NCBI GenBank assembly: GCA_000750105.3
Contig: JPHH03000042.1
Coordinates: 1-64,000 of the forward strand
Direction: 5' to 3'
DNA length: 64,000 nt
Source of the DNA: Tolypocladium sp. Sup5 PDA-1
Lineage: Eukaryota > Ascomycota > Sordariomycetes > Hypocreales > Ophiocordycipitaceae
Below are positions 1-10,688 of the stretch, piece after piece (position 1 is the stretch's first letter; every line of letters begins with the position of its first letter). A program made the position numbers and the translations under genes. Below the pieces are notes generated by a model that saw only the letters and a program-made list of their open reading frames with translations, ran no database searches and had not been told where the DNA came from.

Positions 1-2
1 TG

Positions 3-218
3 GCGGGCGAGGCCGACCACGTCTACAACAACGTCTTCAGCGGCCTCTCCCCCCCGCCCGCCAAAGGCACGCCCCACCCCCCCCCGGGCCTCGTCCCAAC
101 CCGAGAGCAAGGCTGTTTCGATTCGTCTCTACTCCTTCAATTTCGCCGTCGTTTCGACGGGACTGGTTCCGCAGCTGTCATGATGCGGTTTCTCCAGATC
201 GGCGCTGACAAGGTCTAA
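3..218 (+). CDS. 3' end of a clipped gene, product unknown
   Basis: A frame open from the left edge runs to a TAA at 216-218. It begins with a protein-like segment (AGEADHVYNNVFSGLS), then turns into a proline-rich stretch and a less convincing tail. The first 17 or so codons have the strong G/C third-position bias of real genes in this window; the rest does not, so an intron or an earlier real end is possible. No family is recognisable from this fragment. The 5' part lies outside the window. Confidence 0.35.
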   Translation, partial: AGEADHVYNNVFSGLSPPPAKGTPHPPPGLVPTREQGCFDSSLLLQFRRRFDGTGSAAVMMRFLQIGADKV

Positions 219-644
219 CAAAGTACTTCGTACATCAATACCGATACAACTCGTCTCTTTTCCACGCCGCCTTCATATGTACACCCCCGGCAAAACCCAC
301 TCCGGTGTAAATGCCTGCAAGGCGCCACGCCTGGTGCTGTAAATCCCAGGGAAACAAAACAACAAAGAAACGGAGGCCTTCTAGTTGCCAATGAGGGTCG
401 AGCGAACCCCATCCAATGTAGTCCAAACTCTGTCCAGTAACTTGTCCTGGTCAAAACATGTCCAAAAAGAGAAGGTGACAAGTCAAAGAAAAAAGTTACA
501 TGCAATCGTCATGCGTATCCAAAACCGTCATCCAAAATGCGAAATAATAGTCCAAACCACCGTAAACAGAGTTCAAGAGATGCTGTTTCGTAGGCGGGGT
601 CGTGGAGCTCGTGGCCTGGGGGAAAAAATTGAAAGCCATCAATC
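219..644. other. Intergenic, 3' flanks of two converging genes
   Basis: No gene seen. It holds one copy of the dispersed palindrome GTACTTCGTAC (223-233). It should contain the 3' UTRs of the clipped plus-strand gene and the minus-strand gene ending at 645. Confidence 0.6.
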
Positions 645-2238
645 TTAACGGGTTCCATCAACGTTCCTCTTCAGCTGAGCCAGCAGCTCCACCACGTAAC
701 CTTGATTCCCTCTCTCCTGGAGACATGAGCCTGTCTCGTGATGCCCCTTCGTCGTCGTGATGTCGACTGGTTGATGCCACCGAACCGTGGGTCGAGTGAA
801 AATGGGACCGTGAACCTTCGTGCGTGGCTGGTCCTGCCGGCTCTTGCGATAGCAACGCAGACACGGAATGCTTCTTGCTCTCAGCGCCGTATGCGTCCCG
901 AGATGAGCCCGTGTTGGGGTCTCGGTTTGGCGTTGCATCTCGGGCCGCGCGATCGGATTCCTCAACCTGCCCGTGGCCCGGAGACCGATACCACGAGACA
1001 TCACTCTTTTGGCGTTTGTGTGTCCTTCTCCCTGGCGGCGGGTTGGATAGACTGCTCTGTATGAAGGGCGGCGGAGATCGAGGTCGAGGTTCGCTGGGTG
1101 CCTGCGAAGGCTGCTGTGATCCAGTGGTCTTGCGCTTCCTGTGAGTCTCCCCTATCATCCCAGAGCCAGTGTTAGCTTATAGCGACTCTCGCTTTCTCTT
1201 GGTCTTGGACGAACCAGACGGAGTCCCCGGTCTGTTCGAGCTGCCGCTCCCCCCCTGTGACGATGGTGGGTGCCAGTGATGGAAATAGATCGACGGGCTC
1301 GCGTCTTGTTGGGCCGATTGCGATTGTACGTGCGGTTGTGGCTGGTATGGCGGCATCGGCGCTGCAGTTGCTTGTCCAGGCTGCGAGGGATTCGTGCCAA
1401 GGCTGGGGATATTCGATACTGGTCGGCCGACAACGCCGCTGACCGTCTGCCCTCGTGGCCTCGTCGGAGACCCTGGGTATTGGCTGTATCCCCCAGGTCC
1501 CTGTGCTGGTGCTGGATTTGTGTGAGGCCCGGGATATTGACCCTGAGCTGGCGGGGGCCCTTCTCGTGGGTGGTGATCGGGCGAATGCGGCCTTTGAGGC
1601 GGGAGCAACTGAGCGTGTTGGCCTTGCGAAGGCTGCATGTACTGCTGCGCCCATTCCAATGCCGCTTGGGGGAGTGTACCTCCAACACCCATGCCGGCAA
1701 ACACCAATGGCACCATCGGAGGAGGGATCCCTCCGCCGAGGGAGGCCCGTAGCATGTCCATCTCAACTCGTCTCTGCTCCAGGCGCAACGTCTCTTGTCT
1801 CGTCCTCTCCTCTTCTTGTTTGGTCTTTTCCTCCTCCGCCTTCGCCAAGAGCCAGTTCCTCATGGATTCTTCGGCCCCTTGCCACTGCTGGGGAGGAGGG
1901 GGCAGAGCCGTCCACGCCGGTCCTTGTTGAGCCCCATGGCCCGACGGGGCCGGCGGCGGCTGACTGTGATGACTATGGTGAGGAGGTGGAGGGACACCGG
2001 CGGGGTGAGGCTGCTGAGGAGGTAGTGCCATGGCCGCCGGAGGAGGCAGGCCACGGTGAGGAGCCGACATGAGTTGGTTGACTGGGCTGTGACTGCGGGA
2101 AACAGTTGCTGAGGACTTGTAAGACACCTCGTGGTAACTCAAGGGGGGAGAAGGCCGGGAGGTGGAAGGCGGCGTCGGCAAATCATGAACGGACTTGTAG
2201 CCGTAGGGTGCTGGTGGCTGCTTCAGGGTAAGCATCAT
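645..2238 (-). CDS. Proline/glutamine-rich fungal protein with a central coiled coil, function unknown
   Basis: The start ATG is at 2238 (MMLTLKQPPAPYGYKS). The first exon runs 2238-1187. A 48-nt intron (1186-1139, GTCGCT...GCTAAC...CACAG) joins it in frame to the next exon, creating a basic KTKRKREKRK patch that could be a nuclear localisation signal. The protein has a low-complexity Pro/Gln/His N-terminus, a Glu/Arg-rich helix around residues 125-165 (EEEKTKQEEERTRQ), a conserved-looking segment (SLGGGIPPPMVPLVFAGMG) and disordered Ser/Pro tails. The C-terminus is ambiguous. Reading straight on stops at 658 (510 residues). A further 55-nt intron (785-731) would switch frame, end at 645 and give GNQGYVVELLAQLKRNVDGT as the tail (496 residues). 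That tail has more normal composition and third-position bias, so I prefer it. I do not recognise the family; a transcription-associated nuclear role is only a guess. Confidence 0.65.
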
Positions 2239-3604
2239 CGCTTAGACAAGTTGCGAGCGTGTCGTGTGCATGTGCGGGTGAAGTATTGTTGACGGGCAAG
2301 TGCCTGTGAGCTGTGGAAGAATTGTATGACTGTGTAAGACAAAAGAAGAGAAAGCAAGAGAGGCAGTGAGAGGCAGTAACGAAGTGAGTAAAGGAAGACG
2401 AGAAAAGTGGAAACGAGGGGCTCGTGAGGAGGGCGTACACAGTGGATATATAAAGTCGGCAGCAGTCGTAGCTGTATACTCGAAGAGGACGAGACGCAAG
2501 CCGGAGGTGACGACCAGCTTGAGAACAATGGTGGCAGAACCGAACCGGGCGGGGGCGGATGGGACTGGGGACGAACCGGGCCAACCTCATTGGGACATGG
2601 CTGCTGGTGCGTCGAAGAGAAAACGGGCACAGAGATGGAGGAACCCTGCAGCGAGAGAGCGTGAGGGAGGTAGCCTTATTCGGTATCAGGCACGGTCTGT
2701 TCACTGCGGCGATTCCTGTATCGGGCTGAAGAAGCGCAATATGGTGACGACTCCCAAAGGGGGTGCCAGAGGTGGGTTGCAGCAACAGAGCCGGGACGCC
2801 GGAGCGGACACCGTGCCACGGTGGAGCAGCGGCCGAGCCTGGTTGATTTCACTAGTCGCCCGTGTATCAGAGCAAATGGCCTGATTAGGGAGTTGAGGGG
2901 GCCAGGAGAAAAGAGCTGGGGGTGGGAAGCGGAAAGGGCGAGGGGAGGGGTGCGTTCCACCCGGGACGGACAGGGTGTGGTGTTTGTAGGTATGTACGAG
3001 TAGGTATGTAGGTATGTATGAGTACTCGTATGTGCGTGCCAGAGAAAGAGATGGACGGATGCAAGAGACAAGACGGATAACACCGCAAGCAGGTTGGGTT
3101 TGCAAGGTATTGTATGAGCAGGAGGGGGCGTTGGGTGTGTGTGGCTGTTAAGCCAAGGATGGGGCCGGCAGAAACAGACGAAAAGCCAAGGAGACAAGAG
3201 GAGGGTTCTGGAGCCCTTCAGGGATCGGTACGTAGATCGATTCGATTCGACCCAGCAAACAGGCAAGCCTCACAGTTCAAGGCACCCTCCAGAGATGGAC
3301 ATAGGGAAGAGGGCCGTCAAAAGGAGCGAAGTCAAACGGTTGCCCACGAGGGTACGGGTGAAAGGTAAAAGGGGAGGCGCGGCGAAGTGAAGTGTAAAAT
3401 GTGGAACGCAGAGGAAGAAAGCGAACGGGAGACGAAGAGAGAGGAAGGGAAGGAGGAAAGGAGGAAAGAGAGTTGCGGGAAGTAGTGGTATGGAGGTCGT
3501 GTGTCGTTGGCAGTTGAAGGACCAGCAAGAAAAGACAGGGAGACGACGAGAGAGAGAGGAGGGGGAGGGGCGCCAGCAGGAAGAAAGAGGAAAGGGCTGG
3601 CCGC

Positions 3605-3636
3605 GGGGGGGGGGGGGGGGGGGGGGGGTGGGGGGG
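3605..3636 (+). repeat. Poly-G tract (G24, T, G7)
   Basis: Twenty-four consecutive G residues, one T, then seven G. It sits in a purine-rich stretch (pyrimidine-rich on the minus strand) upstream of the gene ending at 2238. It could form G-quadruplex DNA, and its exact length is prone to sequencing error. Confidence 0.9.
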
Positions 3637-3720
3637 CAGCAAGGAAGGAAGGCCAGGCCAGGCAAGGCAAGAAAGAAAAACGCTGCTTGGGTGCTTGCTG
3701 GCCCGAAAGAAGCTTGCTGG

Positions 3721-3756
3721 GCTGGGCTTGCTGGGCTTGCTGGGCTTGCTGGGTTT
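3721..3756 (+). repeat. Four tandem copies of a 9-bp unit
   Basis: Three exact copies of GCTGGGCTT followed by GCTGGGTTT. A short minisatellite in non-coding DNA. Confidence 0.9.
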
Positions 3757-6700
3757 GTGGTTGGACTGGCTGCCGGGATCCAGATGTAAGAAATCCCCTT
3801 TCAACTACGGACTAATACGCTGGACTAGGTCTAGGTCTGTCGTTGCTGCACCACACAATTTTGGCGGCTCCTTGTTGGCTGGCAGGGCGGTTGATAGGCG
3901 GGCAAAACGCGAACAGAGGCAAGTGTGGCCCAGCATGCACTTGCTGTTTCTCCCATGTTGTGCTGTGCCTTGCCGTGGCGCGAGCTCGCGTCCAGAGCTC
4001 CTTCCCGCTGGGCTGCCGTCTGCTTGCTGCCTGTCCTTCTCTGGACGGATGAGTACGTAAGGTACGGAGTACCTATACCCAAGGTACCATACCTTGGCTA
4101 CGGTAAGGACTACTTGGCTCTCGTATCCCCCCGCCTCCCTCCTGATCCTCTTCACCACTTGTTTCGCTCCGCCGCGACTGCGGCATTGTTATTGACGGCG
4201 CACTTCGCATCTTGTGGCTCGCCAGAGGCTCAAAGCGGCGCTTCGACCTCGCCACCAGAACCAAGGAATTTGCGCGCAGCACGGCGGGGTCGGCGGAGGG
4301 GAGGGGGACCCTGGCCACGGGCCACGGCCAGGCAAGCCAAGCAGGGAGCATGGTGGAGGGCACAACAGAGCTGACCAGAGCTGACCAGGGAGGGATGGAT
4401 GGGTGCAAGGCCGATCTGGTTGTGAAGGCTGGCCTGGCCCGGCACGAATGGGCGAGCGAACGAACGACCAAGCGAACGACCAAGTGGAAGCCCTCCGTGG
4501 GCCCTGCCCTGCCCTGTTCGCAACGAGCAGCTAACTTACGAAGTACTCAAAGCGACTGCAGTGCTGCAGCTGCACCGATACGCATTGCCTACAGCTACCG
4601 TTGTAAGGCGTGGTGAGGTGAGGCGAGGTGGGAGTGGACCGCCGTTGCAAAGTGGCTCCGGTGGCTTGCTCCTCGTCTGTTTCTCGTGCCTTGGTGCTGA
4701 TTTTAGCCACCGACACGGGGCAGCGGTTCGTCTTGGGTAAAGTCTATCCCAGTCGACACGGTAGACTGCTTCCCTGACCAAATTTTGCCCCCTTTGCTAG
4801 CGCTGGCTGGCCCAGACGGTCTCTGTTTGCACCGTCGAGGCCAACAATGGAAGCCGTCGCCGTTGTCATCGACAGCCGAAGGAGGATCGTCTCTAGGCGG
4901 ATGCATGGGCGGACGGGTGGACGGACGGATGGACGAATGCACGAAATACTTGAAGGGATACGAGTATATGACAGGTTTGCTGGCCCGTCAGCCGTTAATC
5001 AATCCATCAGCAAGATGCATGGCATGCTGCAGATGGAGTCCACCTTTTGGTACGGTTCGAGCAGCATCTAATCCCACCAACGGGCCTCGCATCAGTTGCC
5101 TCAACCACACTAAACTCAACGCCGTTCCGTCGTCCCTCATGCCAACCGCCTTTGTTCCCGCTTGCTGCAGCATTGTCCTCGGCTGTGGACCACCACACCA
5201 TTACTGCGTCGTTTACTCCCTATTAACCAACCAGTGGCAGCCGGCAATCGATCGCCGACTTGCCAATACGACCACATACTTACACAAATACGTATGCGCC
5301 AACAACAAGCTGCCCACGATGACTCCACGGCAGATCCCTACAGACTCATTAACAGACGGTCTGCGAGACTGGAACTCATATGCGAGACACCAGAGGCCCC
5401 GGAGCGAATCGATGTGAACCCGGCACCGAACTGCTGTCCAAACACATCTTTCACAACTCGTGGCCAGTGCTTTCGAGGATCTGCGCCTACACCTACTAGG
5501 CACTATACGCCATACACATCTATGTTATACAGCGGCCGTGCATCGCCAAGGTTGCATCAGACTTGTTGATGTGGCTCCATATCCGAGCATCGAACCAGGA
5601 CAAAAGTCTCGCGGGGATGGATGCCATCATCTGAGACCCGGCGCGCCGTTGTCTGCTTCTCGCCAGAGGCCTCACCAGACTGTATCACGCTTGGATCTGG
5701 CCTCGGTGTCCGTGAGACGTAAAGTGAGGACCCCAGTCACTGTCTGAGAGTTTATTACCTCTCCCCCTGCCCAAAACGGCACCTACCTAACCCAGCTCTC
5801 AGGCCAACATGCCGACGTTGATATAGACCAGCCACTGGTTGCACAACTTCAACCAAATCTTGTGCTCCTCTTCGCCCGTCCGTACCGTCACTACGCTGCA
5901 TGCATCCGCTCACGACAACAACGGCAAGACCCACAGGCCTCGACTCGAGCACACGGAATACCTCAGCCGTGGAGGGTTTTCCGACATGCAAGCCATCAAT
6001 TCCTGGGCTGCGTCACCCCAACCACCCCCAAAGTGGCACTCTGACAATCTGCTCGCAGCATGACTCGGCACGGATGATAGACGCTGCACGGCCAGGACCC
6101 CAGGTATAATCGATGTGTCATGCCTGACCATGAATAAGCTGCTCGGATCAACAAAGTGTCTTCCGTTCACTGTGTTAGCCCGCAAATTTTATTAAAGCCA
6201 GGTCGTGACGCTGTCTGGGACTTTACCAACAAGCTTGGTGATGCGTCGCACGCCGCGCAAAAATAGGCCACGGTGCGACCTCGCTTCACCATACGTTTAT
6301 TCATCGAATGCTCCGTGCTCGGCACTCAATCATGAACTACCTAGCAGCACCGAGTGCTGCCATCGAGCCCTGAATACCGATTCTTGGGATATCAGTGTCC
6401 GACCTCACGTTGCCAAACTCGCGCTTGCGTTGTAGTACCCACGGCACTGCCAGCCAGACAACTGCTAGTCGGCGGATCACGCAAGTCTCAAAACAGCCTG
6501 GCAGGAAGTGCAACACCTATGGCTAGTCGATATGCAACCCGCACACTCATCAAGGCGACCTCAGTCCGTGATCTGCTAGCGCCGCAGCCGTTGGACCACG
6601 GCCGTACTTGCGTTGACAATCAACCAAGTTTGCCATCCTTGACAAGGTACGAGGAGGTCTAGCGCAAGGCTCAAGCCAATCCATGTCAACATCGGGGCAT

Positions 6701-9351
6701 CTGAAACACCCCCGCCCTCGACGAAGCAGTGCTACTGGTACGGCTCCAAGGGCTCTTTGATCCTCATTGCCCTGGCTTCTTCTTTTAGCACGAGACTGTC
6801 TCTCGACAAGGTGCCAGGTGCCTGGCCTGACTTACCGCTGCCACACTGGGGCTTGACTGCTGCTCTAGCCCCTCTTCCGCGGCTGGCCAGTCATGGCATG
6901 CCAGAGACAACCACGTACCTATGGGGTACGAAGTACGGAGTGCAGCTGTCATCTCCATTTGCTTGGCGGCAAGACACAATGGCACAATGCGGAGTGCTCG
7001 TTTACATGCGATAGGCATCTCCGGCGAGTCTTGCGTGGGTTTCGCCGTTCCAAGGACGACTAGCAGAGTCTAAACGAGGTCCTACGGGGCCGACCCTGAG
7101 GTGAAGAGCCCTCCTCCCGCCTTTGTCTACACACCGTTAGCCAGATGCCGTAGGGAGCCTTTTTGCCCCCACGGCTCACGCCAGAATTGGACATTAGTGC
7201 CGGCTAGCCAGAAACACCAACCGCCCGCCCGTCCTTGCGCGTACCGGCGAGTCGTGGAACTGTGGCTTACAAGGACTGGACGTCCTTACCTTGCAGTGAA
7301 TACTCCTGCGCGTCCGGGCCCGATTCTTCTCATATCCGACCTCCGTGCCCCTTGCGTCCCTGAGCCGTCCACGGGGCTTCGATATGTTGTGTCGAGGACG
7401 GAGGACTCTGTACGGGGTACACGTCTGTGTCCCTCGTCCTGGGCCGGCCGAGCTGAGTTGCCATCTGACTATCCCTGGTGAATTCCTTGCTCCTAATAAA
7501 CTCTGCCGCATCTGCCGCATTTGTTTCTTTGGCAACAACGGTTGCTCTGCTTTTCTCACCCAAATCCCGAGCGGCTCCATTCACCAAAGCATCCAATACG
7601 CCGGGTCACATTTCAGCCAGCTGCACTAGCTGAGTTTATTACGACTCTCTCTACGGAGTACTAATACTAGTGACAGAACTCCGAGCTTGGCTCCATCCGC
7701 AACAGCTGCCGTTAGCCGCTAGGTAAACTATTCTGGTTGGGTGCTTCCACTGGGGTGCCCGCCATCCCGCACTGGCTGCCGTGGTCCTGGTTCTGTGGAA
7801 CAGCGGCCGTCGGCACTTCCGTAATGCGCGGGCGTCGCTCTCGTTTCCTTGACGGCTCCCAAGTGATGATACCCTCGTCAGTGGCTTCTCGCCGAGAGCC
7901 GCGCTCTATCAAGGCTTCACGAGCAAGGCAGTGCAGAGTCTCGAAACGGGTGACATTGGCCAGCAAGCAACCGACGCGTGCACCTGCGCGCGATGCGGTA
8001 CGCACGTGGCTGGACTGGGAGGCACACGACAGGAAATAACTGCGTATTGCCATCCCATCGCGTCCCATCCCAGGAGACTGGGCACTTACCGCGGGTTTAC
8101 GGCGCTGCCAAGGCGACGCTTGTCGACTACACGTCTGCTGGTCCCGAGGCGGCCGAATGCCTCCGCCGGCTGCGCATGAAAACGTGTATTTTTACTTGGC
8201 GGCTATCGGATCGTGAAGAGGGATTAGCCACCATGCTCGCCTTTGCATCTGCCTACTCCTGGACTTGGGTCCGGTCCTTCAGCCAACCTCGGGACCGGAT
8301 AGGTCCACCGGGAGCAATGAGGCAGTTTACACGAGACTCCCGTCTGTAGTCTTCGTCTAGAGCAACAGCTGCTTGTACGAATAAGGTATACATACTCGCA
8401 CAGATTACGCACGACATGCAGCATTGCAGCTACCCTACAGCCGTTCTGCAGGTCTCGGCTTGCATCACAGCATCGGTCCAAGCCGCAAGCTGAGCGTGTT
8501 GGTGGCAAGAATCGCGCCGTCCCCGCCCATTGATAGGTTTGCACTTTATCGCGAAAGTACTCGTAGCAGTGTCACCGCAATCGAGGATGGACCTAGAAGG
8601 AAGGTCTTGGTGGCCATGCCGTTTGGGCCATTCCAAGGATACGGAGTACCATCCTTGTTAACAGCGCTCGCCTCTGCGGACGCCTATCGACCCTAGGCGA
8701 AACCAAACAAGGGTGCCTTACGCACATAAATTCGTGCAGCATTGGGTGGATGATCTGCATGCAAGAGATATTTTAACCGGCCTGGTGTGGATCGGACGAG
8801 GCACTCACCTCTCTCGCAACCTCTGTCATCGGCCTGCGCGGCGAACCAACCCTTGCTGGCTCTCAAGGCCGTGGCGTCTCAGCAGCACGGCGACTTGGCG
8901 CCATGGTGGCGCCCGGACGTGCTAACGCGTAACGAAACAGCCATGGCTGTCACTTGAACCCAAGGGCCACGGCGCGGGCTGTTGGGAGTTGAGAGATTCG
9001 CGCATCATCACCGCCGTGATTACGGAGGACTGAGGGGGCGTCCGGGGTCTGGTTCAATGTGGGACTTGTGCGGCAGACAGAGAGGTGTCCGCTTGGCTGC
9101 TGCGTCGATGGGAGCGTTTCTGGAAACAGACATGCTGGTGGAGAACAGTTACCTGTCACTTGCGCAATGACCAACCTACCCTACGTGTACTCGTACTTGG
9201 TAGGTACGAAGTAATACATTCATACGGAGTACTCGTACGTACGTACGAGTACACACTCATGACGGCAGGATACATACCCATCAATATGCAGACACGAAGG
9301 AAGCAATGCAGGTGATGTTCTGTACGAGTACCGACAGGCTCGAGCAGGCTG

Positions 9352-9359
9352 ATAACACT

Positions 9360-9390
<31 letters not shown>

Positions 9391-9427
9391 CTAGCAACAG
9401 CAGCAGCAGCAGTAGCAGCAGCAGCAC
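9352..9427 (+). repeat. CAACAG / CAG microsatellite
   Basis: Runs of AACAGC hexamers change into CAG triplets, with ACTAGC interruptions. Both strands give low-complexity open frames (poly-Asn/Ser or poly-Leu) that I do not regard as genes. A similar CAACAG run occurs at about 55020-55046. Confidence 0.9.
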
Positions 9428-10688
9428 ATGCCAACAGCTATCGTGGTTGGCATGGTCCAGAGCCCGGCGAGCGCTAGCTCTGCGTGTCATGCATGGACCG
9501 CATATCGACGTCCTCACCTGCAGCCGGCCCCTTGTATCTGCCTGTCAGTCAGTACGAGTATTATGGCTGTCCGCCGTCAGCCATCAGCCTTGCTCGCGCC
9601 CACTGTAATCATGTGCTGTGCTTGGTTTGTACATGCCCTTGCAACGCACTACGGACAGAAACGGCACTGCTACTCGAAACAACGTCCCAAACCCGGGCTG
9701 CGCGCCGTGCTCGGTGCAAGGCAGACCAGGCCAGGCGAGCACTCCCTGTCCCTGCGCGTCTATATCTGGCCCCTCCGCATCACATATAGGATATAGCACC
9801 CCGAGTCCAGATGAAGTGAGGAGACGCGCGCTTTCACATGCCAAGATGCAGTGGCAGACGCACACCGGCGGACGTACCAAGTACGGCACCGGCGCTTGCA
9901 TCTACCGGTGCGGGCCTACCGCTGCGGACGAGGCAAGTTTATGAAATGATCCTGACCAACCAGCACCGTCTCCCATTTTCCCTATATACCCTCCCGGGCA
10001 CCTGAAGATGCCAGCTACGAGTAGACAAACAAACGGGCAACGATGGGGGTATGTATCCAGAGCCCTGCACGCTGCCTGCGCCCTTCCTTTGGCCCCCGAT
10101 CGATCCGCCTCCTCCTCCCGCGTCTGCCGTCCGAGGCTCAGCCCATTGCATGCGCGGCTGCAGCTGCAGCAGCAGAATCCTCCATGCGCCGTACAAGGTG
10201 AACATTTTCGCCAAACAAAAACAAAGCCCGAAGAGCCATCGCTGTGGGAGCCCCCCGTGAACAAGACCAAAGTAAACGATGCGAATAAAAGACAAGGAGC
10301 AACGAGTCCTGGCCGTGTGCCGCAGGGAACGGCGATGCTCTCTCCGCTGAATCCAAACAAAAAGTAATACATTGAGGTTCGACGAGGACGGAAAGCAAGA
10401 TGCAGTGTGTGAATGCCCGCCCACCAGCCGCTTCTATCCCGTCCCTAGCCGATGATGCAAAACAGGCATAAAACGAACATGTAATGTAAAGGATCGACTC
10501 GATCCGTCCCAGGCCCGGGTGCTCTCTGCTCAATGCGTCGCGCATCAAAGTCTAGAACCGGGAACGAGTCGTACAAGGCCGTGGCGGGGGTGTATAGCCC
10601 TTGTCGCAAAAGAAAATTGACGTGATCGCTTTCGTCAAGTCGTATAAAATCGCAGCAAGACAAGGTGCCAGAGTGTAGCGCATGCTTC

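Larger units (their letters stand above)
2239..10688. other. 8.4 kb region without a recognisable gene
   Basis: It lies between the 5' end of the minus-strand gene at 645-2238 and the 3' end of the kinase gene. I found no frame with protein-like composition, no splice-joined set of exons and no known family. Roughly 2240-3700 is strongly pyrimidine-rich on the minus strand, as expected for a fungal promoter or long 5' leader of the left-hand gene. It also holds a G24 tract, a 9-bp tandem repeat, a CAACAG/CAG microsatellite and several copies of the TACGRAGTA palindrome (for example 4062-4072, 4537-4546, 6926-6936, 7652-7661, 8640-8649, 9223-9232). A non-coding RNA or decayed elements could be present and would not be visible this way. 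Confidence 0.6.

Noticed and set aside
4785..5417. 210-codon open frame on the plus strand
   Set aside because: Composition is like translated non-coding DNA (Cys, His and Pro in no pattern), with no family features and no plausible splice partners.
9281..9517. Poly-leucine frame
   Set aside because: It is simply the translation of the CAACAG/CAG microsatellite.
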